Shown: positions 35,266-47,110 of the stretch, piece by piece
Layout of the letters: each line of letters starts with the position of its first letter
Position numbering within the stretch: position 1 is the first letter of the stretch
Translations under genes and position numbers: made by a program
DNA from: Dryas octopetala
Taxonomy: Eukaryota; Streptophyta; Magnoliopsida; Rosales; Rosaceae
Length of the DNA: 64,000 nt
Reading direction: 5' to 3'
Assembly (NCBI GenBank): GCA_963921425.1
Contig: OY992832.1
Location: 9,362,001-9,426,000, forward strand
The notes under the pieces: generated by a model
Database searches by the model: none
The model's input: the letters and a program-made list of their open reading frames with translations, nothing else
What the model was told of the DNA's origin: nothing

Positions 35266-36655
35266 TTGTTTTATTTCTTAAAAGTTTGGACTAGTCCACT
35301 CTTTGCATAATGGGTTGGGTGAGAAACCCATTTCAAATGGGCCAGAAATGTAGAATGGTTTGGGAAGTTGGGTTGAGAAATCTTTAGAGAGCCGAGCCCA
35401 GAGCCCAAGTCTGAAGTCCCAGCGTTCCCCCATTAGCAGTAGTACAAAACTACAAACAAGTGCTCCTCCTCCAGCAGCTTAACTAGTATATAAAATTTTC
35501 ATCGCCCACTTGGGTGCTCTGCCTGTTTCCTGCATCGCAGCTCTCTCTCTCTGTCTCCCTGTTCAGATTGTTTGTGGAGACTTTTAGACTTGTCCTCCGC
35601 CTCTCTCACTTGAGCTTCTTCTGCTTTGTTTTTATGTCTCATTGTTGTCGATGAACAACAAGCATGATGAGAAAGAAAGCCATTCTTTTCTGATATTTTG
35701 ATTTTTTCTGGTGATTGATTCTTCATTTCATTTCGTTTCTTTAATGTTGTGACTTGTGAGAGAGCCTGAGTGGTTGAATTTGTCAGCGGATGATGATGAG
35801 GTCTGCCTCTGTCGCTCCCTTTTCATTTTCTTGGTTTTTGTTTTCTTTGATTGCTGGGTGGGTAGTCTGTGTGATGATTCTCGACAAATTTCTCTGACCC
35901 ATTTGATTGGTTTTGGTTGGTTCATTCCTGGGGATCGGATTTCATCATTTCTTACCTGTTTTTGTAAGTTCCAATTTTCTTCTTTCTTTCGAACAATCGA
36001 TCGGTTACTGGACGAGATCTTCTTCTTCCTTCGAATTTTTGACTTGGGTTTCTGAAATCAGCTTCTGTTTCCAATTGGATTTGGTTTCTGAAGCAGAAAT
36101 GACTCAGTTCCTTTGGAAACAGAGCTCCTTGTTTGATTCTTCTGAGAATGAATGGACCAACAGATGGAGTATGGAGCTCATCAGATTCAGCTGGTTGTTT
36201 TTAGCAGCAGAAATGGTGTGTTGGAAGTGGTCTCTCCCTAACAACATTCAAACCAATCTCAGTACTCAGCCTCTTGTGACCAATTCCGATTCTGTGTTGA
36301 GAATGAGATTGGATAATTCTTTTTGTTCAACTCCAAAAGATTCGTTTAAGATCTTTGAATTATTTCCCCTGTTCAGTTCAACATATCTTCCAACCCACCT
36401 TTTCTTTTGTTGATCCAAAATTGACATTCGATGGAGCTATCTGTTCTCAGTCTCTGAATTTTGGAGTTCATTTTGCTTGTTCACTGTTTGATTTGGGGTA
36501 CTGGGTCACAAACAGTTCATCTAATGGGCCAGCAATTGTCATATAAGATTTGCATTTCGATTTTGTTTAATGGGGTGTTGTTGAATTGTGTTTACAGGTA
36601 TCAGAGAGTGAGCCCAGATTGTGTTCCTTTGAGCAATGGCAAAAAGCCCACCACC
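35266..36655 (+). other. Promoter and long leader of the DUF1639 gene
   Basis: The proximal promoter near 35310-35430 has GGGCC and GCCCA motifs. From about 35500 the sequence is CT-rich, like a transcribed leader. Possible leader introns start at AG|GTCTG (35800) and end at TTTACAG (36597). A short upstream frame starts at 36636. Open frames of 100-170 codons here are out of frame with the gene and low in complexity. The transposon ends only about 200 bp upstream of the likely transcription start. Confidence 0.55.
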
Positions 36656-36659
36656 ATGA
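36636..36659 (+). promoter_or_regulatory. Seven-codon upstream ORF overlapping the DUF1639 start by ATGA
   Basis: ATG at 36636 opens a frame reading M-A-K-S-P-P-P and stops at TGA 36657-36659. That stop overlaps the ATG at 36656-36658 chosen for the main protein. An overlap of this kind would make translation of the main frame depend on leaky scanning or reinitiation. An alternative is that the real start is elsewhere in the same frame upstream. Confidence 0.55.
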
Positions 36660-39325
36660 GAGCAATATCCAAAGAAGATGCGATGACAACAACAGCAACA
36701 GAGAACATCACAAGCAGCAGCGTTTCAACTCTGGACCCCAAACCCTTCAGATTCCGATCCCAATCCACAACCCAAGACCAACCTACATCCCAGTTCGGAG
36801 CCCTACCCACTTCACCAAACTCCGACCCTCACCAGACCCACAAGCCAGAGAGTAGCCCCAGCCGCACCCCAAGCCCCAACCGAGGTGGTGCTGGTGATGT
36901 GTTGCTGCAGTGGGGGCACAAAAAGAGGTCGAGGGTCTCGAGGACTGAGATCCGAGCAGTGACTGATGAGTCCTCCTCATCAGCTCAAGCAAGGCAAGCT
37001 GCTGTAAAGGGGCAGAGGAGAGCGGCTCATGCTGCTGCTGCTCCTACAGACAAGTCTATGCCGCCGCCACCTCCTCCACCACCTCTTCCTTCTTCTACTT
37101 CGTCGTCTTCTAATGGCAGACTTAGAAAGGAAGCCTCCGGGTTGCTTCCTAGCAGGTACCTACCTACCTGCTCTACCCCTTTCATTATTTTGTTTTCGTA
37201 CTTTCTTTTTTGGGTTTTTCTTTTCCTTATCGAATATTGTGAGTTTAATATGTTTTTACTGCTCAAGATTATTGGTAGATCTTGCATTACATCAACTCAC
37301 CAAGTCTTTGTCCTCCAATTACGGTAGACTTTACTCTTGGGTCATCGTATTTAGTACGAATGATTTCACTGTCAACTATATCTTCCTAATTTATGTCATC
37401 ATTTTATTATGGAGGTTTTTCCAATTTGGGTTTGCAGGCTGAGGTTTTGTTTTGTGTGGGAAAGGTTGAAACCTGGCTCAAGATCTAAATACATACCCCA
37501 TGTTCTTGTTTAACTGTTGCTGTTTAATCTAAGTTGCAAGAGCACTTTTTGTCATTTACTTTACCTTTCTACCCCTTAATATAACATAAAATTTCATTAA
37601 TCCTCTCATTTAGTCTCAGCCTCAGCTTTATCTCTCTTAGTCTCATCTAGTGGGTATCCAAGACCAAAAACAGGTTCAAATTCAAATGCTTTGTTCTTTT
37701 GCTTCCTGTGGGTTTCGCTTTGTTTTTCGGTTTTACAGTGGTGGGTTAGTAGAATATTATTCATAAATCCCCCCTTGTACCCTTTTGTCCTGATCTTGAA
37801 GGGACACCATCTCATCTCTTTGAAAATCGTTTTCCCAATTTTTGCTTTATTGTTTATTGGAATTCGTAGTATTTAGATTTTCTTCTTTCTTGGAGATAGT
37901 GAGTATTAGAATAGAAGAATACATACGTAGTAAGGTTATCATGCTTTTCTTCTTTTATTAAGTGGGTATTAAATTCTGTCCTTTTCTGTTGTGTCTTTCC
38001 CTCTGATTTATCATCTGGTCTGGGAAGTGGGAAGTGTAGAAACTCCATCATCTACTTACTCTAAAGTCCCTACCTTTTGCATCCAATACCAAATACAACC
38101 ACCACCATCTGCTCAGCCATTTATTTCATCTTCTCTTTGGCCATGACCAGGAATTTGGAAGATCGATCTGGTGTGGTTAATGGGTCACCATCAAGAAACA
38201 GTACTGGTGGCAGCAGCCGAGCTGCTTCTAGATCTACGGCTGGGAAAAGATCTCCTCCTCCTGAGAAAAGTGATAGAAAGGTGCCTCCTTGTTCAGGGAG
38301 GTCAGCCAAAGATGACAAGCCAAATGGACCCTCCCTGCAATCTGATCGTGTGAATCATGGTGATTCTACTTCATTACAATCTGAACAATTACCTGGGGCT
38401 GCTAACACTGCTGCTGCACCTGTGGCCGCACCAGCAGCAGCAGAGAAGGTGAACTTTGAAGTTATTGAGTGGCCAAGAATTTATATTGCTCTGTCAAGGA
38501 AGGAGAAAGAAGATGATTTCCTTGCAATGAAAGGCACAAAGCTCCCCCAGAGACCCAAGAAAAGGGCCAAGAACATTGACAGAACCCTTCAGGTATTTCA
38601 TTGTTTTTCTTTAATTCCCTCGTACATGTGATTTTTCTTTTTTCTTATTGATAATGGAAACAAAAAATTTTGTGGGTTGGTTGTGGTTTTGGCAGTATTG
38701 TTTTCCAGGGATGTGGCTGTCCGACTTGACAAGGAATCGCTATGAGGTCAGGGAGAAGAAATGTGTGAAGAAGGTAATGCTGCTCTGCTCTTTCTTGGCT
38801 GTAATCCTCTTTGTCTTTTCTCAGTTTTGGATAAATTTACCTCTAATACCCACAATAGGATGGGACTCGCTAACCTGCTTAGCCATACTAATCCTTCCCA
38901 ATTCACCTCAAAAGCTGCCTCATTAATTAATAATAAGGAAAATTTCAAGACAACCAGATCCCACAAGATATGAGATCACTCACTCTTAATTATTAATTTC
39001 AAGATACTTTACTTATATTTTTCCCATGAAATTTCCCTTATAGTAATACTTGAGAAGCTCAAACTTTGTGATTAGTGAAGACCAAACATCTTGCTTTTTT
39101 CTGAGAGAGAATAATTAGATGGGCAAAGTGGAGAATAATAACGATGAGAGTGCAGGGTGAAAACACCCTGCATTTTCTTAATTATTTAAGACCATATATT
39201 ATTTTTATATAAAAAGCTTGTTATACATTTCATTTTGTTCCCTGTGTTGATTGGGTGGCTTGCATATGCAGCAAAAGCGAAGGGGGCTGAAAGGAATGGA
39301 GAGCGTAGACAGTGATTCCGAGTAG
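36656..39325 (+). CDS. DUF1639 family protein
   Basis: Four exons (36656-37155, 38151-38592, 38696-38773, 39272-39325) join in frame to 357 residues. The function of the family is unknown. The DUF1639 core is near the C terminus: EVIEWPRIYIALSRKEKEDD, LAMKGTKLPQRPKKRAKN, then YCFPGMWLSDLTRNRYEVRE and a basic tail. The first two thirds are Ser/Pro/Ala-rich and probably disordered, but contain VLLQWGHKKRSR, a motif I associate with this family. The protein has no membrane segment and is likely nuclear. The chosen ATG is the first in frame after the acceptor at 36597; an upstream 7-codon frame overlaps it. As remembered, a DUF1639 gene sits between TAF11 and S2P in Arabidopsis too. Confidence 0.82.
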
Positions 39326-40526
39326 AATAATATTTTATTCAAGTAAGCAAACTTATTGAAATGATAAGAAAACAAAAAAAAAAAAAAAGTGAGAGAGACC
39401 CCTCTCATCTCGAAGGTCTCAAAGGCTCAAAAACTGTTGGGTCACAGTGGGTTAGGGGCAGGCAGGGTCCACTCACCGACTCACGACCCTTTTGCAGTCA
39501 ACCTACCCTTCCTTTGTGGGACTCTGTCCTGCTGTTGAGGAGCTGAAGCAGAGATGTTCTTGGGCTAGTGGTGAGTTTTGGATTTGGGGCATTTTTTGGG
39601 CCTGCAGTCACGGACTGAGAGAGGTGTACAGTAGAGACTTTTAAGAGCTTTCAAAGTGTAATACTACTCGAGAGTTCAGCATCATGACTCGGTCTGTGGA
39701 CCCCGAGTCCACAATAATCAATGACCCAACGATTACAAGAAATTTGTCTTCTTTCAAAGTTGTGTTTTTTGTTTTATTTTTAAATTTGTTGGTTTTAGTC
39801 ATTTATGTCGCTATAAATCTTCTGGCTATTTTTCATGCTAATCTCGTGTACAAAACTGCTTTTGCAGATCTCCTCCCATCAATGACAGTAGCTGTTTCAC
39901 TTTTTCACTTTTACTCTTTCAAGCTCTTTAAGTCTTTCAAAACTTGGTGATCTAAAGTTCTTCAGGGTTAGTATAGGTAGGAAAATGAGTTGGGATCTGT
40001 TAAAATTTCGATTCTTTCTAATGCAACCTCCAAAAAAATATCTAAAGTTCTTTTACACACATCACCATTTATCTGCAATTCTTGCATCTAGAAAATACAT
40101 AGTTATCTTCTATGTATTTGCTACGTGGGGACCAGCCAGAAACTAAATACAAATTCATAGCAGGCCTAACCATAATCGTAGGTGTAATGTACAAATAATA
40201 ATACACACTAAGTAGTAGTGTACAACATTCTCAGAAAAAAATAAAAGAAAGTAGTACGTGTACAAAATTACAAATCAACAAGTCAACAAAGTCTCGCATT
40301 ATTACTTTGGCAACCAAAGTCAAGAAAATTGTCAACCATTTCCACCTAACGGAGTCTGAGTGGACTTGCGATTTGCAAACTTGTAAAATGGGTTGAGGAC
40401 TTGGAATTTGGACATCAATATTAATTTAAAAATCGACTTTAGGCGCTTTTAGCCTCCTATATATTCACTTTGTGCTCACTAGCCAGCCATGAGCCATCTG
40501 TAACAAAGAAAACTTTGTATAATAGA
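39326..40526. other. Intergenic; start of the RLP-cluster duplications
   Basis: The first part (to about 39.7 kb) is probably the DUF1639 3' UTR. A frame at 39684-39950 has a hydrophobic segment but no recognisable family. From about 39930 the sequence is repeated at about 41815-42025, marking the left edge of the receptor-like-protein duplications. One copy of the cluster's promoter motif is at 40385. Confidence 0.55.
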
Positions 40527-41577
40527 TGGCTATGCTCACTATTTGCTCTTTTTGTTTTTGGCCTACTCCTCATATCTACAGACTGCTAAACTCTGTTTGT
40601 GTTTGGGTGATGGGCTTCCAACAAGCAGAGTGATCAAATGATGCATTGAGGAAGAGAGACATGCGCTTCTCACCTTTAAACAACACCTTAATGATTCTTA
40701 AGGGAGTTTTTCTTCTTGGGTGGGTCACGATTGCTGTCAATGGAAAGGGATTTCATGCAACAACCTCACCGGTCAACGTTGCAAAGATGGACCTCCGGAA
40801 TACATATCCATATCCACGTTTCACTGATTACCAAGAGTCGCTCTGGTTGGCTTATGAACAGTCTTGCTTGGGGGGTAAGATAAATTCTTCTTTGCTTCGT
40901 TTGAAACATTTAAATTACCTAGACCTGAGCTCCAATGATTTTCAAGGAATTCCTAACTTCTTTGGGCAGCTTACAAGTTTGAGTTATCTCAACATCTCTG
41001 CATCATTTGGAGGAGAGATTCCAGAATCTATTGGAAACTTGTCATCCTTAATAATAACTTTAGAGGGATTCACTTTCCAAAGTTCTTTGGTCAGCTTAAA
41101 AGTTAGCAGTATCTTAGATATATCCTTCACATTCTTTTCGGGAGAAATTCCTCCTAACTTTGGAAACTTGTCACACTTGAACTATCTTGACCTCAATCGA
41201 AATTTCGAGTTGGAAATATCTTCCAAAAACTTGAACTGGGTTCCTCGTCTCTCTTCCCTAAGGTACCTCAATCTTCGGAAAAGTGAGTCTTGGCAACACA
41301 GGAGTAAGTTGGCTATATGCTGTTAACATGCTTCCTTCACTGTCAGAGTTGCATTTGTCCCAATGCCAAATTGAAAATATTCCACTCTCACTGCAGACGG
41401 TTAATTTCACATCACTTTTGATCCTTGACATGTCAAGCAATTAATTATATCAGTTCTTCACTACCCAGTTGGTTTTCTAGTCTTACCAGCCTTAGAAAAC
41501 TCAATCTGAGTGGAAATCATTTCAGCGTCCCCATTCCTCATGAATTTGCAAGCCTCAAATATCTGGCCACATCGTAA
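40527..41577 (+). pseudogene. RLP relic A: N-terminal half of an LRR receptor-like protein
   Basis: This aligns from near the start codon of the intact gene at 48751 through its LRRNT and first repeats (about as far as 49690 there). Recognisable parts include the leader (CACTATTTGCTCTTT), EER-type LRRNT (TTTAAACAACACC, TGGGTGGGTCACGATTGC) and repeats such as [17 protein letters not shown]. The first part is frame-shifted relative to the intact copy (the [14 protein letters not shown] stretch is a shifted reading of the [14 protein letters not shown] region), there is a stop after KLAICC, and the C-terminal two thirds are missing. It is not expected to make a functional receptor. Confidence 0.85.
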
Positions 41578-41710
41578 TCATATTCATCATGTGATTGATA
41601 AAGTTAGAATTCCACAACATGGACCAAATTGTTAATTATTCTTATCTTGCATTGAGAGCCCGACGTAATTGATGTGGCTATAATATTATTATACCAGATG
41701 ATTATTCTAA

Positions 41711-41716
<6 letters not shown>

Positions 41717-41752
<36 letters not shown>
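41717..41752. repeat. (TA)n microsatellite
   Basis: About 18 TA units lie in the spacer between RLP relics A and B. Confidence 0.95.
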
Positions 41753-41755
<3 letters not shown>

Positions 41756-42059
41756 TTAATGAGAAATTAGATGATGAACGAGAAGAACCTCTCGATGCTT
41801 TTCAAAACATGGTGATCTAGAAATATTTCTCTTTTTCAAAACCAGTTACCTGCAATTCCCACTTCTAAAAAGACAGTTATCTTCTAAATACTATTATAAT
41901 TGATTGATCAACTAGAAGTAATTCAAATACAAAATTCATACAATGTAGTACAATAAATAAATCCTCCCTGAAGAGTGGACTTGTGCAAATTAATGAACTT
42001 TTAAAATGGGCTGACGACTTGGAATGATGGAGTATGGGCAACAAATTGATTTAAATATT

Positions 42060-43250
42060 GACTGTACTGTGGAATTCAAAGCCTTCCACCCTCACTGCAT
42101 ACTGTCAACTTCACATGCATCAATTTTGATCCTTGATATGTCATATAGTAATATTCATTCTTCAGTTCCCAAATGGTTTTCTAATCGTACAAGCCTCACG
42201 AATGTTGATCTAAGCTGGAATTCATTCAGTGCTCCCTTTCCTAGTGCACTTTCAAGCCTCAAATCTCTGGAACACCTTGATTGATCCTTTAATGGCCTCC
42301 AAGGTTAAATTCCCAAATTCTTTGGAAATTTGTGCAAGCTAGAGATGTTAAGTCTTGCCAGCAACAAATTTGATGGGGGTATTCAAGATCTTTTGAGTGG
42401 TTTCTCTAAATGCACAAATAAAGAATTGGAGTCACTAGATTTGGTATATATGAAACTCTCTAAGCTAGTTCACCTAGTTCTGTCTCTGAATTCATGGCAA
42501 GGCATTTTAACCGAAGCCCATTTCATAAATCTCACAAGTTTAGAATACCTTGCAGTAATGATGGACCGACCTATGTCCCTCATTTTTCATGTGGCTTATG
42601 AGTGGATTCCTCCTTTCAAGCTTCACACAATTGGCACTGAGAATTGTCAAGTAGGTCCTGCCTTTGCAGTATGGCTTCAAGTTCAAACTGAACTATCTCG
42701 TTCTCGTGTCTTATTACTTTCATCAACATATATGTCACAGCCCTTTACGATCTCCACTTTGGTCAACTAGTACCCTCATAATACTTAATCTTGAAAGCAA
42801 TCTATTCTTTGGGCCAATTCCCTAGAATGTTGACCAATTGTTTCCCAAATTGAGTGAACTGTATCTTTCTGAGAATCATTTGAATGGTAAAATTCCACCC
42901 TCTATTTGCAACATCCAAAGCCTAAGAAGCAATCAGTTATCCGGAGAATTCCCTCAAGCATGGAGTGTGTGGACCAATATATGGGCTGTAGATGTCGCAA
43001 ACAACAACTTTTCAGGGACTATTCCCAAATGTTTCGAAAATATGACTTCTTTGGTTTATGGTAATTTCACTGGTGACTACTATGCTCGTTATCTTCAGCA
43101 AACCAAGTTGACTTTGAAGAGAAGAGAACTTGTATATAACACGACTCTGGATTTCATATATAGCATTGATCTATCATCAAATAATTTAGAAGGTGAAATC
43201 CCAAATGAAATAAGCAGCCTCATTGCATTGGGTACATTAAAGACACTGCC
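42060..43250 (+). pseudogene. RLP relic B: middle LRR region
   Basis: The segment begins at the counterpart of about 49510 in the intact gene (CTTCCACCCTCACTG) and continues through the LRRs to the counterpart of about 51275 ([20 protein letters not shown]), where it stops abruptly. It is split by stops and frame changes into pieces readable at 42024-42284, 42330-42770 and 42838-43329. The membrane anchor and tail are absent. A promoter-motif copy at 42003 sits directly upstream, joined to the middle of the coding region, which shows that the 5' part was deleted. Confidence 0.85.
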
Positions 43251-43663
43251 GACCATACAACATTTAATTAGCAAACATTTTATTACTAAGATCCTGCCTT
43301 TCACCATTTACATGCAAGAAGCATATTAATTATTAGTGAGTCCTTGGCCCTCTCCCTCTCTCAATAGTCAGTCATCCGCTAATGGAGTTCAAAGTCTCCG
43401 CTGCTTAATTCGATTTGTAAAACCCACCAATCACCCATCAAAGCCTTGTTGCCAAAACTTACACACACACATATATATATATATATATTAATTTATGCCT
43501 ATTTTCCAATCTTGTAAACTTGAATACAGAGTTGCAACTTGTAAAATGGGTTGAGGACTTGGAATCTGCACACCCCTTGATTTAAATATTGATTTTACAC
43601 GCTCCTAGCCTCCTATAAATTCACTTAAGCGCTCAGTAGCTATCTGCAACAAATTAAGAAAAC

Positions 43664-44520
43664 ATGATTTGTACAATAATGGGCTTTTTAACAGAAGCCC
43701 ATTTCATAAATCTCACAAGATTAGAACATCTTGCACTAGGCACAGAAGACCCAAAACAAGTGGACCGACAAAGATCCCTCATTTTCAATGTGGGAAATAA
43801 TTGGGTTCCTCCTTTCAAGCTTCACAAACTTGACATTAGGAACTGTCTAGCAGGTCCTGCCTTTGCAGTATGGCTTCAGTCTCAAACCGAGCTACACTTT
43901 GTCAACCTTATAGGCACTGGCATATCAGATTCCATACCTGAGGATTGGTGGTTGAAAATTTCTTCCCACGTCGAGTATTTGGATTTATCTTACAACCAAA
44001 TCCATGGAAAGCTTCCATTAATCCATTTGAAATTTCCAAACTTACAGCTTTTAGATTTGGCTCATAATCAATTGGAAGGTCCACTCCCGCTTTGGTTCAT
44101 GGATAATCTCTACGACTTGTGTCTTGAAAGTAATTCATTTTCCGGACCAATTCCATTGAATTTGGACCAAAAGTTTCCAAAGTTGCAAGAATTTTTTTTG
44201 TCTGAAAATCATTTGGACGGTTCTATTCCACCCTCTATTTGCAAGATGCAAAGCTTGATAATCCTTTCTCTAAGAAGCAATGAGTTATCCGGAGAATTCC
44301 CACAAGCATGGAGTGTGTGGAGTGAAATATTGATCATAGACGTCGCGAACAACAATCTCTCAGGCAATATTCCGAGTTCAATGGGGTGTTTGTGGCACAT
44401 TAATCATCAAGATATCATGGAAGTATATATGCTTATTTTAAATTCTTTGATGACATCAAAGATAAGGTAGCACTTAAAATTGCGCGCATTGCAATTAAGT
44501 TGTTCGCTTGCAACGAATTA
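43664..44520 (+). pseudogene. RLP relic C: doubly deleted copy with a 268-codon open frame
   Basis: A leader like that of the intact gene (ending TTTGTACAATAATG) is fused to the counterpart of about 50107, removing the signal peptide and about 450 residues. The frame then runs through LRRs ([32 protein letters not shown]) to GNIPSSMG. There it jumps to the counterpart of about 51667 at a shared GGGGT, deleting the last LRRs and the membrane helix. The former tail is still visible just after (TTTGATGACATCAAAGATAA). The 268-residue frame is open from its ATG to 44470 but would encode a soluble fragment without secretion signal. Expression is uncertain. Confidence 0.82.
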
Positions 44521-45252
44521 ATCCTGGATTGGAAAAGAAATTAAATAAAAGTTGTTACTAAAATGCTTGAGCAATCATTAAATTTATAGACGTACTGTTT
44601 GATGTTTTTTTTCTTCTATCTTGTAATGTATTATGTGTACTTGCAAACTATTAAATAAAAGAAAAATTTGAGTTGATTCCTTCTAAAATTTTTTATTTGA
44701 AAAAAAAATCTTATGGCTTTTTTTTTTTTTTTTTTTTTTAATAAAGTCCTTGTTTTTTTTATGGGATAAATAAAGCACTTTGACCATTGTCTTGTCAAAT
44801 AAATATATATATATATATATTTTTTTAGGATATAGGCTACGGGTTCACCTCATACCTTCATAGGGTATAAAATGCAGTTTGTGGAGGTTGTAAAGCCCAA
44901 AATCTCAGAGTTAAAATCTAAAATAAAGTCAACAAACCAGGGCTTGAGGAATAAGTAAAAATGCATTGCCGAACACTCGAAAATGGCCGCCGAACACTCA
45001 GCGCCTGGTATGTGTGAAAAAAATAGAAACTAATGTACAAATATTATGTAACATGAAATAGTTACAATATTATTGGACTTTAGTTAGAATTTTAAAAGTC
45101 ATAAGATTTTAATCAGTATATTATAAAACTAAATGACCTAAATGGCAGTCTCTCTTAAATAAATCATGGAGTGTTAACTTTTCCTAAATTCTCCCACCAG
45201 AATTAGGTGTTTTTACGTTAAAATCATAAATAAAAATGAATGTTTTTATTTA
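44521..45252. other. Spacer between relic C and a miniature element
   Basis: AT-rich sequence with homopolymer runs (T-run near 44719-44739, AT run near 44802-44820). No gene was recognised. It includes the target duplication TTTATTTA at 45245-45252. Confidence 0.6.
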
Positions 45253-46017
45253 GAGTGCTGGTATTTGCATAATTTTTTTTTCTTTTTGCACACCCTTTTT
45301 AAAAAAAAAAAAAAAAAAACCCCAAGAAAAAAATACTACATTGCCCCTCCCCCTTTTCCCTTTATTTCTCCTTCCCTTATTCACACACACCCCATCCCCG
45401 TACACCCCCCCCCCCTTTCCCCATCTTCTTCTTCTTCTTCTTCTTCTTCTTCCCCTTACCCTTACCCTTTCTTTTCTTCTTCATCCCCCCACCCCGAGCC
45501 CTCTCCTCCTCTTCGGCTCCTCTCTCCCCGCCGCCTCCCAGCCACTCCTCCCCCTCCTCTTTCTCTCTCACATTATGTACCATCCAAGCTCTGTGCAGAT
45601 CCAAAAAAAAATTACAAGGGCACCATCCAAGCTCTGTGCAAATCAAAAATAAAAAATAAAAAAATTACAGGGGCACCATCCAAGCTCTGTGCAGATCAGT
45701 GCTGGACAAACAGATAGAGAAAGAGAGCGAGGAGAGGGAGAAAGAGAGAAAGAGAGAGAAAGAGAGAGAAAGGGAGAGAGGGGCAGGGAAGGGTGAGGTG
45801 GTCGCCAACGGTGGTGGGCTGCTCGGAGTGGTCGGGAATGGGGTGTGTGTCGGAGAGAGGAGAGGTGGGGAGGGAGGGGTGTGTAAGTGTTGGGTGTTTG
45901 TTTGTTTTTTTTTTTTTTTTTTTTTAAGAGGAGTGTGCAAAAGAAAAATAGATGGGATATAAGGTTTTTTTTTTTTATAAAGGTGTGCTAAAAAAAAAAG
46001 TGCAAATAGTAGTCCTC
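45253..46017. mobile_element. Miniature inverted-repeat element, 765 bp, 8-bp target duplication
   Basis: Perfect direct copies of TTTATTTA flank it (45245-45252 and 46018-46025). The ends pair as GAGTGCTGGTATTTGCA and GAGGACTACTATTTGCA (13 of 17), followed by T-rich stretches and GCACACC on both sides. Similarity continues inward (CACACCCCAT(C/T)CCCG on both arms), so the repeats are long and imperfect. The inside has a CTT run (about 45424-45450), a GA run (about 45718-45775) and three copies of ACCATCCAAGCTCTGTGCA (45579, 45622, 45675). It has no coding capacity. The 8-bp duplication fits hAT; a Mutator-type 9-bp duplication with one mismatch is also possible. Confidence 0.82.
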
Positions 46018-46732
46018 TTTATTTACTATAACAGCTTATAAAAATGAACAGTAACACACGTACTACTTTTTTTTTTTGTCAGAATATTATAGCTTTTGTT
46101 TTATATATGTAAGTTGCGTTAGTCAATAAAATTCACTTCTTGTATGTTTGCACAGTACCCATTTTCAATTGGCATGATACAAACTGCAACGGTTTAATGA
46201 CCATCTACACAATTTTATTGGATCACTCCTTCCGCATATCCATTTTTTTTATTTAACCAAAAAAAAAACTGCAACTGTTATTCTCCTCTGTGGGGATATG
46301 ATGCGAAAGCTTGTCTTAAATTATTTCACAAATTGGTTAAGTTTGGCAATACCTATACATAAATTGAAAATCTAAATACAATAAACGACCATATATATTA
46401 GAAAAAAAAAAAAAAAAACTTCAAACAACAATTCTAGATGTTATAATGCAAAAAGAAAACCACTTCTTGAAAAATGTTTAGAGGTCAGTCCAATTCAATT
46501 CCTTACGTTACAATGTTAGGATAACTTTAAAGACCAGCATATCTAGCAGCACTCACTACCCTTGCCAAATTAATACTTTCACCAGTTAGTCTTATTTATC
46601 TTCTAACAAACTTTTCTTTAATGCGAGACTAATATTGAATGTACTTGAGAGAATATTAGAGCACTCTCTCATATCCTGCATATATCGATCACTTATTTGG
46701 GTCTAATATAAGAGAAACCCTCTTTTAAACGG
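46018..46732. other. AT-rich spacer
   Basis: AT-rich spacer with homopolymer runs (near 46053, 46253 and 46399-46418). No gene or bounded element was recognised. Confidence 0.55.
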
Positions 46733-47110
46733 TGAGAAGGAAATAGATAGTGGATGGACTCAAGATTGCGCTAAACAAAATAACAGAGGGGTACTGCTCC
46801 AGGGCCTGGCTGTTTGGGGATCTGTTAGGGTTGGGTTGGGCTTTGTTTTTATTTTGTTTGTTTAGGCCCTTTTGTGTTATTGGGCATGCTTTGTTTGTTT
46901 TAGTTATTTGGATGTTTTGTTTGGGCCTTTTGGCCTTGTTCTGTTGCTCAGCCTTTTGGGACTTTTATCAATAGAACCTCTATCTTCACCAAAAAAAAAA
47001 AAAAATTGATAATCATCACAGTTATTTTTTAGTTGAAATTGGTCCTAGCTGGCTTCCTTCAGGCTCTACAAATAATATCCGGTGCGTAAATAGATTAAGG
47101 AAAACAGAAC
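46733..47110. repeat. Displaced copy of the RLP/ARPC2 junction region, interrupted by a poly(A) insertion
   Basis: The left part (GAAATAGATAG, then ACTCAAGATTGC and AACAAAATAACAG) matches 52108-52165, and the right part (TTGGTCCTAGC, CTTCCTTCAG, TAAATAGAT(T/C)AAGGAAA) matches about 52410-52475, i.e. the spacer between the intact RLP gene and ARPC2. Between them (about 46787-47004) is a GT-rich segment ending CCTCTATCTTCACC plus A14, which looks like the 3' end of a LINE-type retroposon. ARPC2's last exon (52308-52373) would lie in the replaced part. Confidence 0.75.

Noticed and set aside
35756-36546. Frames of 60-170 codons upstream of the DUF1639 gene
   Set aside because: They lie in the T-rich leader and its introns, are rich in Phe, Leu and Ser, and do not join the DUF1639 frame.
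39684-39950. 88-codon frame with a hydrophobic segment after DUF1639
   Set aside because: There is no recognisable family, no promoter evidence, and the sequence is AT-rich; the hydrophobic stretch follows from T-rich codons.
45265-45962. Several frames of 87-150 codons
   Set aside because: They are translations of CTT and GA repeats inside a miniature transposon.
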